Origin: Aquarana catesbeiana
Taxonomy: Eukaryota; Chordata; Amphibia; Anura; Ranidae
Assembly: GCF_042186555.1 (NCBI RefSeq)
Contig: NC_133328.1
Location: 498,073,106-498,137,105 of the forward strand
Reading direction: 5' to 3'
DNA: 64,000 bases
Part shown: positions 55,201-64,000 of the stretch, piece by piece
How the letters are laid out: every line of letters begins with the position of its first letter
Position numbering within the stretch: position 1 is the stretch's first letter
Translations under genes and position numbers: made by a program
Notes under the pieces: generated by a model
What the model saw: the letters and a program-made list of their open reading frames with translations, nothing else
The model's database searches: none
Told to the model about the DNA's origin: nothing

Positions 55201-56006
55201 CTGGTAGTCATTTCCCGTTGTGGAAACTGCAAGGTCAGTGTGATTGGGTGGTGGTCAGAAATGTACATACTCTCTATGGTCGCATCCTGTAAAAAAGTCA
55301 GGTCGGTCTGGTGGATAAATAAATAGTCTAACCTTGAGTAGCGGCTGTGTGGGGGCGAGAAAAATGTATAATCTTTCCCCTGGGGCTGTAACGCACGCCA
55401 TGTGTCGTGAAGCGCAAGGGAAGCTAGTGCGAGCTTGGCTTGGCGTAAGGCAGAAAATGGGAGTGAGGAGGTACCCGTAGAGGTATCAAGAAGCGGATCT
55501 AGGGCCATGTTGAGGTCCCCTCCCAGTATTAGAAGACCCGTTTTAAATGTAGTAAGCTGTAGGAGGACCTCTTTTAGGAAGGTTACCTGTTTAGAGTTGG
55601 GGCAATAAATGTTCGCAAAGGTCACCGGTCTATTTTTCCACATCCCTTTGAGAAAGAGGAATCTACCTTCTGGGTATAGGAATTGGTCTGTAAGGCGGAA
55701 CTGAAAGGATTTGGCAAGTACTATGGAAACTCCTTTTGTTTTGGAATCAGGGCAAGTCGCATGGTAAACTTCCAGGAATCGGCTATTGGAGAGACGGGGA
55801 ATGGAGCCCGATTTAAAATGGGTTTCTTGCAGAAATAGCACTTGAGCTCTATGTCGATGTGCTTCAGCAAGAATACTACTCCGCTTCTCGGGGACATTGA
55901 GGCCTCTAGCGTTCAGAGAATAGACCTTGAGAGATAGAGGCGCCAGTGATTGTACCGCAGAAGGCATATTTCGGTGTTCAGAAGCGCTTGTCAGTGCCAT
56001 CCCCAA
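52300..56006 (-). pseudogene. L1-type ORF2 (endonuclease-RT), almost intact
   Basis: Minus-strand order: AP endonuclease 54999-56006 (LNARGLNVPEKR, LFLQETHFKSG with the catalytic Glu, ILGGDLNMALD, SRLDYLFI, ISDHHPITL); then a single in-frame TGA at about 55000 where a CGA arginine codon is likely; linker 54585-54908; a frameshift near 54580; RT 53636-54571 (NYRPISLLNVDLKLFAKIL, LAVDAEKAFDRMAWDY, NGTRQGCPLSPLLY, AAFVDDILLFLS with FVDD as the catalytic box); one TAG at 53636; thumb and C-terminus 52868-53554; and, in another frame, CWRCGQGLGTFLHIWW near 52500. Only a few lesions separate it from an open frame. Confidence 0.9.
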
Positions 56007-57630
56007 ACCTCAGGGAAAAGGGGTCAAGAAGATTAGAGAGGAGGCGAGTAGAGAACAGTACTAAGGAGATAAACAAAAAAGGGAGGGGGGGGGGAGAGAG
56101 AGAAGTTAGAAAAGGAGAGGTGGAGCCAATGAAAGGGAAGAAACTACAGTCAGGGGGAAGCTCACTCCGGGAAGGTATATGGGGCAGACCAGTGACCCCG
56201 AAGAGGCTTACCCCCTTGACTGACAAGCTAACCCCTATGCGGGGATCACAGTAGATATACCAGAGGTAATACAGACCAGCTGACTAACCTAATGAGAAAA
56301 GAAAATAAAATATTGAAATAACGTAGAACTTTTCCGGCTAGTTTCAAGGGGGATAGCTGCCTCCTTAAGGTGGGGAAGAAACTTAGCACCCAAACAACAA
56401 TATGGACGTTTCCTGCCGTCCAGGAACCCAAGTACATGTACTTATTCGTTCATAGCATACCTCAGCTTTGCTGGGCGAGATGGTACCGTGCAGGCTCCCC
56501 CACAATGGGTGAGAAGGACCTACTTCAGCCCCCCCTCGCCAGCAACCTGGAGTGCATTGATGAGGCAGGAGTACCATATCATCTCGACATATTGCTTTGT
56601 AGTATAGGCTCATTCATAACTGGACGAAGAAAGATAACGAATAACAGTCTAAACAAACTATACAAATGACGGTTTATCAGCTTAGCATTATAACATTTAA
56701 ATATTTAGGCTGCCTCCAAAATGGCAAATAATAAGAATGTCAGAGTCCCCGAGTCCAGGATCACCACAATCGCGGCGATTCCAGGGACTAGGAGCCCCCA
56801 AAGCCCACGAACATTCAGGCATTGGAAGGATCCCTGTATTACCTTGCAGAAAGGAGGACACAGAGCCCTACATCCCCTCACTGCAAGAGAGCTTCTACCG
56901 CCATAAGGGCCAGCGTGGGCCAAATGAGGATTTGTTTTTTGGCGTGCATGCCGTGATAGCAGACTGGTGAGTCCACATCCCCTGTTTGCCCCTGAAAAAA
57001 GAAAAAAAAGGGAGGGAGGAAAAGGGTAAGGGGTGATACCGGGAGGGGAAGAGGGTGGGCAACAATGTGACACCAAAGGCCAAAAAAGTCCAGTACCGCC
57101 AGGATAGTCTAGATGGGGGGCAGATTATCACAAATCCTTGGGGATAGAGGCTGCCCACAGTTAGCATATTGAATCAGTGAGGCTTGGGGGGGGGGGGAAC
57201 TTGCCTCTTCCCAAAGCTCGGCTTTCACCTTGTGTGGACAAGTTATCCTAGTGTTCGGACCAAAGCCGGGCATGGAGCAGGGATGGCAAGGGTTCTGAGG
57301 CCATCGCATGCCTCTGCAGAATGCCAAGTCAGAGATCCAGAGTAAAGTCACCTGTTACATTCTCTGTCGGTAGTACTGCATGAGAAAAGTCGTGCTGGTT
57401 CCCGGGCCTATGGAGGAGATTGTATCTTTCTTTAGCAGTATGATGTGGCAGGGAACACAGCGGACAGGTAGAGTTCAGGTGTCAAGAAGTTCTGCATCAC
57501 TTGTTTGCCAAATGCAAGCATCATTGATAATATTAAATGTCAGCTTACCTCACAAGGTATGGTAAAGAGCGTACCTAGGGATAGGTATATGCAACGACAC
57601 GGCTCACCATCTGGGCTCCTGTTTTTTTTT

Positions 57631-58488
57631 TCAATGATCGGTTTTGCGTCTGGCGGATGACGGGGAAACACGCGGGCTTTCATCAGTCTCCATATCCCCC
57701 TGGCGTCTTGGTGGTGAGTCTGCCGAGGGTCTACGGCGACGTTGTCTGCTTCTCTGCGACCTTGGTGTGTCTCTAGGCTGTGTGGGAATCCAAGGCTCAG
57801 ACCGTAGAAAGGATCCATACCAATCCGGAACTGGTATCATCGGGATTCCTAAGGTGTCACAGAACATCCCTAGGTCTGCTGGTGTTCTCAGTTGGGCCGT
57901 GCGATTACCAGTTGTGATTTGAAGGCAGAATGGGAAATTCCAGCGATAAGGAAGGCGTCTTTCTCTCAGGGCTTGTAGGAGAGGGCGGAGATCCCTCCTG
58001 TGTTGTAAAGTGGTGGCGGACAAGTCCTGGTAAAGCTGGATGCATGCCCCTTCATGTTCCAGATGAACTTGATTGCGGGCCAGGCGCAGGATCTCTTCCT
58101 TCTGGGTAAAGCTGACTAGGCAACAAACAGCATCCCTGGGTGGATCAGTGTCCCTACCCCTTGGCCTCAGCGCTCTGTGGCATCTCTCCATCTCCACAGG
58201 TGCGTCTGGTGGTCTGCCTAGGAGAGTGTTAAAGATGGCCCAGACCACAGCTTGTAATTGGGGTCCCTCCACAGATTCCGGGATCCCCTGGATACGTAGG
58301 TTGCGCCTGCGGCCCTGATTATCGAGGTCTTCCATATGTCTATGAATGTCCATAAGATGCTGGCTATGTGCAGATACTGTTTGTTGTACTTGGTGGAAGG
58401 CTGCGCCATGTGTAATGGCCGCCGCCTCCACATGTTCTACACGTGAGGCAATGGCTCTGATGTCCGCTTTCAGGTCTGCTATTGCCAA
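57631..58488 (-). CDS. L1-type ORF1 protein, intact frame
   Basis: This 285-codon open frame encodes the LINE RNA-binding chaperone. Residues 1-65 form a coiled-coil (DIRAIASRVEHVEAAAITHG...). The RRM-like domain starts QGRRRNLRIQGIPESVEG (about 72-90), and the C-terminal domain has ERCHRALRPRGRDTDPPRD and CCLVSFTQKEEILRLA. The tail (about 235-285) is Arg/Ser/Pro-rich (RSQRSRQRRRRPSADSPPRR), a basic extension. Size and order are normal. No stop or frameshift is seen. The start ATG at 58488 precedes the coiled coil directly; a longer upstream start is not excluded. Confidence 0.88.
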   Translation of the reverse strand: MAIADLKADIRAIASRVEHVEAAAITHGAAFHQVQQTVSAHSQHLMDIHRHMEDLDNQGRRRNLRIQGIPESVEGPQLQAVVWAIFNTLLGRPPDAPVEMERCHRALRPRGRDTDPPRDAVCCLVSFTQKEEILRLARNQVHLEHEGACIQLYQDLSATTLQHRRDLRPLLQALRERRLPYRWNFPFCLQITTGNRTAQLRTPADLGMFCDTLGIPMIPVPDWYGSFLRSEPWIPTQPRDTPRSQRSRQRRRRPSADSPPRRQGDMETDESPRVSPSSARRKTDH

Positions 58489-58871
58489 TGGTAGTTTTTA
58501 ATGTCCAGGGCCACATTCTGTAGGTCCGCCAAGCACAGGAAGGGAGAGGGACCTGCGGAGGACATACCCCATCTGAGAGACTGTGAGTGCATCAGCTGCG
58601 GCCGGATGGCCTGTGAAACTACTGACCGCGGCTTGAGATGCGGCCTGCGGATCTGTGAGCTGGGTCCGGAACATCGCCGGAATGTTCTTGCTGAGCTGGG
58701 TGGATGGATCCATCTGAGAGCGGGTGACAGACTGACTCCTACCCGTAATCTTACTGCGTATGGTTGAGGGTTAAGCTGTTGTAGAAGGCTCACTTGGGCT
58801 CCCGGACGGCGGAGCTCTCTCTCTAAGCAGCCATTTCGCTCCGGTGCTACCATACCTACATGACACTTTTT

Positions 58872-59215
58872 GCATATATATACATGGTCACGATTGCACA
58901 TAAACGCATGTTTTGCATAAACACATGCTTACTTACATAAGCACGTTTGCATAAATGTTGAATAAACACATGCTTGCTTACTAGCATAAACACCTTTGCA
59001 TGAACACATGTGTGCATAAATGCATATTCTATAAACGCATGTATAAATATGTGCTTATTTACATAAAACTTTGTAGTTTTTTTTTTTTTTTTGCATTTTA
59101 CTGCATACGTAAATGCATGAACAGCAAGAATACTTATGTACTTGCATGTTTGCATACCTAGGTACCTACACAACGGCATACCTGGGTACCTGCATACTTG
59201 TATACCTACGGTGTT
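58872..59215. repeat. Minisatellite, decayed last block
   Basis: Loose cataaacacatg / gcataaacgcatg and tacctgggtacctgcatact units. More divergent than the first block. Probably the far side of the array split by LINE-F. Confidence 0.7.
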
Positions 59216-59430
59216 GTATAGTGGTAGACCAACGTTGTCTAGGCCTGCATCCTTGTGGAACTATGTATTAGTTTTTGTCTAATATAGTCACTTTATTATG
59301 TACCTGTTAGACTAGCTAAATGACTCCAGAAGGGAGAGGCGGCTGGGGAGGCGGGTACACCGCCCCCAGGTCCAGTGATCTGGTGGTGTTCATGTCTCCG
59401 GTTGGACAAATGGCATCAGAGGTATCTGAG

Positions 59431-59532
59431 CCACTGTAGCGCCTAGTCTCGGATCAAGCCTGGTTAGTACTTAGATGGGAAACTGCCCAGGAATACCAGG
59501 GGCTGTAAGTTTTTTTTTCCCTTCTAAGTGAA
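59431..59532 (+). pseudogene. Retroposed partial 5S rRNA copy with target duplication
   Basis: 59445-59512 matches the 3' two-thirds of 5S rRNA: tctcgga, (short deletion), gcctggttagtacttagatg, ggaaactgcccaggaatacc, aggggctgtaag, then a run of nine Ts, the pol III terminator. It is bounded by 13-bp direct repeats, agaggtatctgag (59418-59430) and agaggcatctgag (59533-59545), that differ at one base. The C box is well kept; the A-box region is deleted, so it is not transcriptionally competent. Confidence 0.82.
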
Positions 59533-60249
59533 AGAGGCATCTGAGGTTGCAGTGTTTTGAGAGTATCTCAGACCATAGGTTTTTAGGGCAGTCTCTGAGG
59601 TGGTTTGTTCATCTTTAGCCAGCAGAAACCTGGTAGGTTAAGTGCACCTCTTGGGACTGTCTGGGTCTGCCACAGAGTCATCAGTCTTTTGCCTTGTATT
59701 GGCTCTTGGAGCAGAAGTTATGGGCTCATTATTGTGAGACAATTAAATGGTAGCAATTCCAAAACCAAATAGGGACATGAGGTCTATCTTAAGATCTCAA
59801 GCCACTGAGCATCCTTTTGTTTCAGATAGGCTAGATCTGTTCAGTGATGACCTCTCTGCAAGAGGTAGATTTCGGGGTCCATAATCATCTGTAAACGCAC
59901 GTCTTCATGTGGCGGTTTGTTTCCAGGCACATCAAAGATTTCTGTAATTGCAGTGGAAAGCCTGTTTTTTTTTTTTTTGTGAATTTTCCCTTTGGGTTGA
60001 GAGGCTCCAGAGTCTTTACAAAGTGTCTAGCCCTAGTGCTGGGCTTGCTGAAGACACCTCAATACTCATTACCTCAATAATCTTTGCTCAGGAAGCAGTC
60101 AATTCCAGGGTTTCCTTCGATTCATTTCTGCAGGAGGAAGCTGTGTTTAGGTCGAAGCACATTCCCTACATACAGTCCTACTCCAGGTCTTGGTAGAGGA
60201 TAGTTCTCTTTGTCTGGAACGTGAAGATCCAGACAATGGCTTGCCAGAG

Positions 60250-62014
60250 TGCTCTGTTCCCTGGGTGTTGCAGAGCAAAAATTGGTGGTTGATAGTCTTC
60301 CTTTTCAGGAATTTGGAAGACCACTGATGCCAGTCTCTCCAGTTGATTTGAGGGTGGCTACAGTTCAGTGGGCTTGGTCTCCACAGGAGAGAATACTGTC
60401 CATCAATATCTTGGAACATTTGGCCAGTATGCCTTGCTCTGAATTATGGGACAAACAAGTTGTAGGTTCAATCCGGAAATGCCTCTGCAGGCATATATAT
60501 CAACCACCAGGATGGCACCAGAGGTCATGCGACTCGGAGGTGAACTGCATTCTGTCTGTGAAAGTACAAGTGATGTCTCTATCGCAATACATATTCCAGG
60601 TATAGAATAGTGGCAGGGGGAACTCTGCAGGTCTACTAGATTCCAAGTTCTACAACAAGTTGGGACAGGTGTGTCCGGGACAAGAGTCCCACTGCCAATA
60701 GGGGTAGATGTGCTGGTAACACCTTAGGTATCAGTTCTCCCTTATTTGATGTTTTTCCTCTGTTTCGGCTTCTACCACATCTTTTGCGAAGAATCCGGGA
60801 GGTGGTAACACTGATATTAGTGTTGGCCGAATTAGCCCAGGAGGGCTTGGTACACTGACATAGCGAGTCTTGCGGGGGTTGCTCCTTGGATGCTCCCAGT
60901 CTAGCGGGACCTAATGGTCTTGAGTCCTGTATATCAGCACTGTTGAGCCCCTGGATGCCAGCTTCAGAGAACTTCAATTACAGGACTTGGAAATATTTTT
61001 TTGCCTGGGTTGAAGCTAGGAAGTGGCACCCACCAATTGGTAGGAGAAAGATTGGCCCTAAAGGGTAACTCCACTTTTGTGGTAAAAAATAGCAAATAAA
61101 CAAAAAATAATATAGCACATATAATTGCAACACTAATCATCACTAATCAATCATTTGTAATTGAATGTTCTTAAAAATTACCTTTCCTTTTCAAGCTGCA
61201 GCCAATGTAATTTTCTGAGAATATATTGCAATATGGCTACCTGGAGTTTTCTATACACAGAATGTGTACTGACCACTCCCCAGAAACATCACTTCCTGCT
61301 TGTGTGATTAGCTCACCAATTTTACCCGAAGTCTGCCTAAGATACAAGTCAGATTTCAGGCATCCCTTGCAACAAAAATGTCATTTTTTAGAGATATTTT
61401 CAATAGGAGCACATCTGAAGGGATGCAGGCCCAGCAGATTTCCTCATTAGTGCCCAGTAGCTCCACACCTGACAGTTAATTATGAATCCACTCCCATTAG
61501 ACCTACTCAGAACAGAGGCACAGATAAACACACATGGATTTCTTCAGAATAACAAAAGGTAGGAATCTGCAACAAAGTTTGTTATAATCCATGCAATGTA
61601 CATCACCTAGGGGGAATGTTTTTTTTTCAAAAAAAGTGGAGTTACACTTTAAGTACCATTAAGGGTCAGAGTTCGTACTTATCCATTTTTTCCAGAGGCC
61701 GTTATTTCTCACTCCTTGATTCATACAGCGTGCATCTGGGACAGTCCCGCCTGTCGGGCCCCCTCTGAATTTGCTCATGATTGTCCTTGCAGAGGTCACT
61801 TTTTAAACCAATTGGAAGATTCTGTTAGTGTCACAGTTGGTGGCTCTTTTCATGCAAGGAGCCGTTCTTGGTCTCGCATCATAAGGTGATGTTGCATCCT
61901 CATCTATTTTTATTGCCTAAAGTGTTTCTAGTTTTCACTTGAAACAGGACAGTGTCTTGCCTTTTATTTTTCTCCTAATCCGTAGTTGGCAAGAGAGAGT
62001 GCTACATACTCTAG
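60250..62014 (+). pseudogene. DIRS-C RNase H and tyrosine recombinase remnants
   Basis: 60290-60600 decodes as an RNase H domain (WAWSPQERILSINILEHLA, IYQPPGWHQRS, VQVMSLSQYIFQV-like). 60950-61055 gives the recombinase (FNYRTWKYFFAWVEARKWHP, parallel to VIYYRVWKAYVSWCESRGWHP of DIRS-A). After a TTAA MITE, 61653-62014 continues (tttttccagaggcc to gaaacaggacagtgtcttgc, parallel to DIRS-A 600-860). The hAT element then truncates it. Many stops are present. Confidence 0.72.
61062..61648. mobile_element. TTAA-type MITE, agggtaactccac type
   Basis: The termini agggtaactccacttttg and (reverse complement) agtgtaactccacttttt are inverted. Right flank TTAA (61649-61652); left flank CTAA (61058-61061), a one-base change. 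It interrupts the DIRS-C recombinase. Confidence 0.85.
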
Positions 62015-62029
62015 AGCAGTGGTTCTTAA

Positions 62030-62507
62030 AGAGGGAGTCCACCTAACTCCACCTAAAAAAAAAAATATTAAAAGCCAGCAGCTACAAATACTGCAGCTGC
62101 TGACTTTTAATAAATGGCCACTTACCTGTCCCAGGGTCCAGCGATATCGGCAGCCGACGCCAATAACCCGCTCGATTCTCGGCAGCTGCCGCCGCCATCC
62201 TAGGTGAGGGAATCAGGAAGTGAAGCGTTGCGGCTTCACTTCCCGGTTCCCTACTGCGCATGCGCGAGTCGCGCTGCGCATCGTAACTGGTCCCCGCTAT
62301 CTCCTGGGACCTGTGTGTTTCCCAGGAGACAGCGCGGAGGGACAGGAAGAGGCATAGACTCCCGTGGGAGTCTATGCTGGAAGTGGATGCAAATACCTAT
62401 CTTAGACAGGTATCTGCACCCCCTCCCCCCTGAAAGGTGCCAAATGTGACACTGGAGGGGGGAGGGTTCCGAAAAGCGGAAATTCCATTTTTGTGTGGAA
62501 CTCCGCT
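62030..62507. mobile_element. TTAA-flanked MITE in the hAT end
   Basis: TTAA at 62026-62029 and 62508-62511; excising it restores cagtggttcTTAAccttg. Termini agagggagtccacc and (reverse complement) agcggagttccac. Interior GC-rich with no gene. Confidence 0.88.
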
Positions 62508-62771
62508 TTAACCTTGTTGGAGGTACTGACCCCCACCAGTTTCATATGCGCATTCACTGAACCCTTCTTAATTGGAAAAATAAAATATGATTTTTTAAAA
62601 TTCAAAACATAGGTATATATTTATACATGGGTATATTTTTATACATAGGTGCACAAAATGAACAAAACCATTAAAGAACAAAACCATTAAGAACAAAGAA
62701 CAAAACCATTAAATATTAAAACATGATTTTCACACAAGAACAAAAACATAATAATGAATATTTACTGCAAA

Positions 62772-63991
62772 TCAGTGTGACTTCTGCTGTTGCCTTTCAG
62801 AGACCAGTTCAGAAATGCACGGCTTTACCTTGGCAAGTGCCACTCTCATGTCATTTTCGCAACAAAATCTGTTCCTTTTCTTCGTTTTTATGTCCAGCAT
62901 CCTCGAAAAGGATTGCTCGCAAAGATATGTTGTAACAAACGGTATGAAAATCTCCAGAGCTTTCTTAGCAATAACAGGGTACGTTACCATTTGTTGACAC
63001 CAAAACGTTGAGAGCGTTGTTGTTCTGAAGAGTTGCTGTTGAACCCGGCTCTGCTGAATTTCAATGATTTCATCGAGGTATTCATCGTTGACATCTGTTG
63101 TCTCAACACTAAACGTGAACGGCTGTCTCACCCATGCTGGATATGACTCTCTTGTAGGGAAGTATCCGTCGAGAGACTTTGCAAGCGAATCTAAGTGCGT
63201 GGCAATTGCTTGCTTCAGTTCTGCGGGTACAGAAATGTCTCCGATTCCAGATACATCTTCCATCTTACTTACACAGTCGTCTAACAGGGGAAAGTTTGCA
63301 AAGTTATCGTTCTCTATTCGTTGTTTCCATAACGGTAGCTTTTTTTGAAAAGCCTTCAGGTTTTCTTCCGCTTCGATGATGTTGACTCCACCGCCCTGCA
63401 TCTGTTGATTGAGATGATTGAGAGCTGCGAAGATATCAGCCATGTATGCTAAAATGAGAATGAACTCAGAATTTTTGAAGCAATCTGAATGACAACGTTG
63501 GTGCTCTTGCAAAAACAGGGCTAATTTCATACGCACGGCAAAAACATGATTCAGCACCTGTCCCCGGGATAACCACCGAACGTTAGAATGGTACAGAAGT
63601 ACCTTGAATTCAGATCCCATTTCTTTACACAGCTCCCTGAAGATGCAGTGCCTCAGAGCACTATTTCGCACATAGTTCACGCATTCCACTACAATTTGTA
63701 ATACTTCTGCCAGTTTTGGAGGCAAGGTTTTTGTTGCCAACGCATGTGCAGAATACAATGCATAACAATGATGTGTGGTGCATCGGCTTTCACTAGCGCA
63801 CCAAAACCAGACTTTCTTCCCAGCATGGCTGGAGCTCCGTCCGAACAAACTGCAGAAACCATATCCCACGAAAGATTGTTGTCTTTGAAAAAGTCATCCA
63901 CAAGTTTCTTCACATTGGCTGCCTTAGTTGTTGTAAGAGGCTTACAAAATAAAAAATCTTCCTTTATCACGTCATTTTTCACATAGTGCAC
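62772..63991 (-). pseudogene. hAT transposase, one frameshift, N-terminus outside window
   Basis: A hAT-superfamily transposase (DDE, RNase H-like) close to the vertebrate ZBED/SCAND3-type group. Minus-strand features: LTTTKAANVKKLVDDFF, then SAVCSDGAPAMLGRKSGFG (catalytic Asp block), HHCYALYSAHALATKTLP with an adjacent frameshift at about 63770, LYHSNVRWLSRGQVLNHVF (conserved W-LSRG block), the insertion domain with many Cys-poor helices, and the C-terminal dimerisation motif FVTTYLCEQSFSRMLDIKTKKRNR. It ends at a stop at 62772. The N-terminal zinc-finger BED region would lie beyond 64000. A single base loss breaks the frame. Confidence 0.88.
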
Positions 63992-64000
63992 GAATACTGC

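Larger units (their letters stand above)
51528..58855 (-). mobile_element. Nearly intact L1/Tx1-like LINE (LINE-F)
   Basis: A 7.3-kb minus-strand element with perfect 16-bp target duplications (ctacatgacacttttt at 51512-51527 and 58856-58871) in minisatellite DNA. A poly(A) tail appears as the T-run at 51523-51532. The 5' UTR is at about 58490-58855, ORF1 at 57631-58488, spacer, ORF2 at about 52300-56006 and a 3' UTR to 51533. Full length plus exact duplications plus few disabling mutations make it the youngest LINE in the window. The target starts with T-rich DNA, as expected for target-primed reverse transcription. Confidence 0.95.
45069..62016 (+). mobile_element. Old DIRS-like element hosting later insertions (DIRS-C)
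   Basis: The left terminus (45069-45250) reads tatcgtacatcacaggacaa, gggttatacgccacctatag, then cagtgtctgtaaggtggtgg, parallel to the DIRS-B 5' end. Next come a 39-bp minisatellite (45790-46412, continued at 51447-51527 and 58872-59215), RNase H remnants (60290-60620) and recombinase remnants (60950-62016). DIRS-B, LINE-F, a 5S copy and a TTAA MITE are inserted into it, and the recombinase is cut off by a hAT element at 62017. That all these plus-strand blocks belong to one element is an inference from order and orientation. Confidence 0.65.
62017..64000 (-). mobile_element. hAT DNA transposon, runs off window end
   Basis: Starts cagtggttcttaacc once an internal MITE is removed (62017-62029 joined to 62508 onward). 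The subterminal segment ttggaggtactgacccccac and aaaaataaaatatgattttt leads to the minus-strand transposase (62772-63991). The other end is beyond 64000, so its target duplication cannot be checked. The 8 bases before the end are ctctagag. Confidence 0.85.

Noticed and set aside
30167..64000. Further SPIDR exons downstream
   Set aside because: I looked for splice-flanked frames resembling the next part of the protein and found none outside repeats.

Overview
This window is vertebrate nuclear DNA, most likely from a large-genome frog, probably a ranid. The pointers are intron-type sequence, a DIRS / L1-Tx1 / Penelope / Tc1 / hAT repeat mix, a V-SINE-like SINE with an (AAAT)n tail, and dense TTAA-flanked MITEs. 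There is no bacterial gene organisation. The species call is inference from repeat content only. Nearly the whole 64 kb is made of transposable elements nested in one another. The only host-gene signal I can support is two short plus-strand coding exons (13199-13384 and 30009-30166) that resemble the acidic, serine-rich N-terminal part of SPIDR, the scaffold protein of homologous-recombination repair. Their splice sites and intron phases agree, so 13385-30008 reads as one 16.6-kb intron. Flanking sequence is probably also SPIDR intron. Layout: 1-1480 is the 3' end of a DIRS element. 1760-7086 is a Tc1 element split by a 3.7-kb L1/Tx1-like LINE (2229-5916). 7795-9325 and 9327-12159 are two more Tc1 elements almost fused end to end, the second carrying a TTAA MITE. 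13480-26070 is an old DIRS element with matching inverted ends; it holds an L1/Tx1 LINE, a TA-flanked MITE, a hAT MITE, a Penelope fragment, a second LINE fragment and TTAA MITEs. 26071-28260 is another DIRS fragment. 28899-29240 is a tRNA-derived SINE. 32190-34540 is a Penelope-like element with a GIY-YIG endonuclease. 35985-37530 is an L1 3' end. 40246-41577 is a nonautonomous hAT. 43089-44961 is a Tc1. From 45069 to 62016 an old DIRS element holds a 39-bp minisatellite, which was later entered by a younger DIRS (46413-51446) and by an almost intact 7.3-kb LINE (51528-58855, with 16-bp target duplications). 62017-64000 is a hAT transposon running off the window end. No element looks fully autonomous. 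Transposase, reverse transcriptase and recombinase frames all carry stops, frameshifts or deletions, but the 51.5-58.9 kb LINE is close to intact. The most noteworthy observations are two 5S rRNA-derived copies inside DIRS elements, one with 13-bp target duplications; three hammerhead-ribozyme-like motifs tied to Penelope-type sequence, one forming a head-to-head palindrome; and clean junctions that allow the insertion order to be reconstructed.
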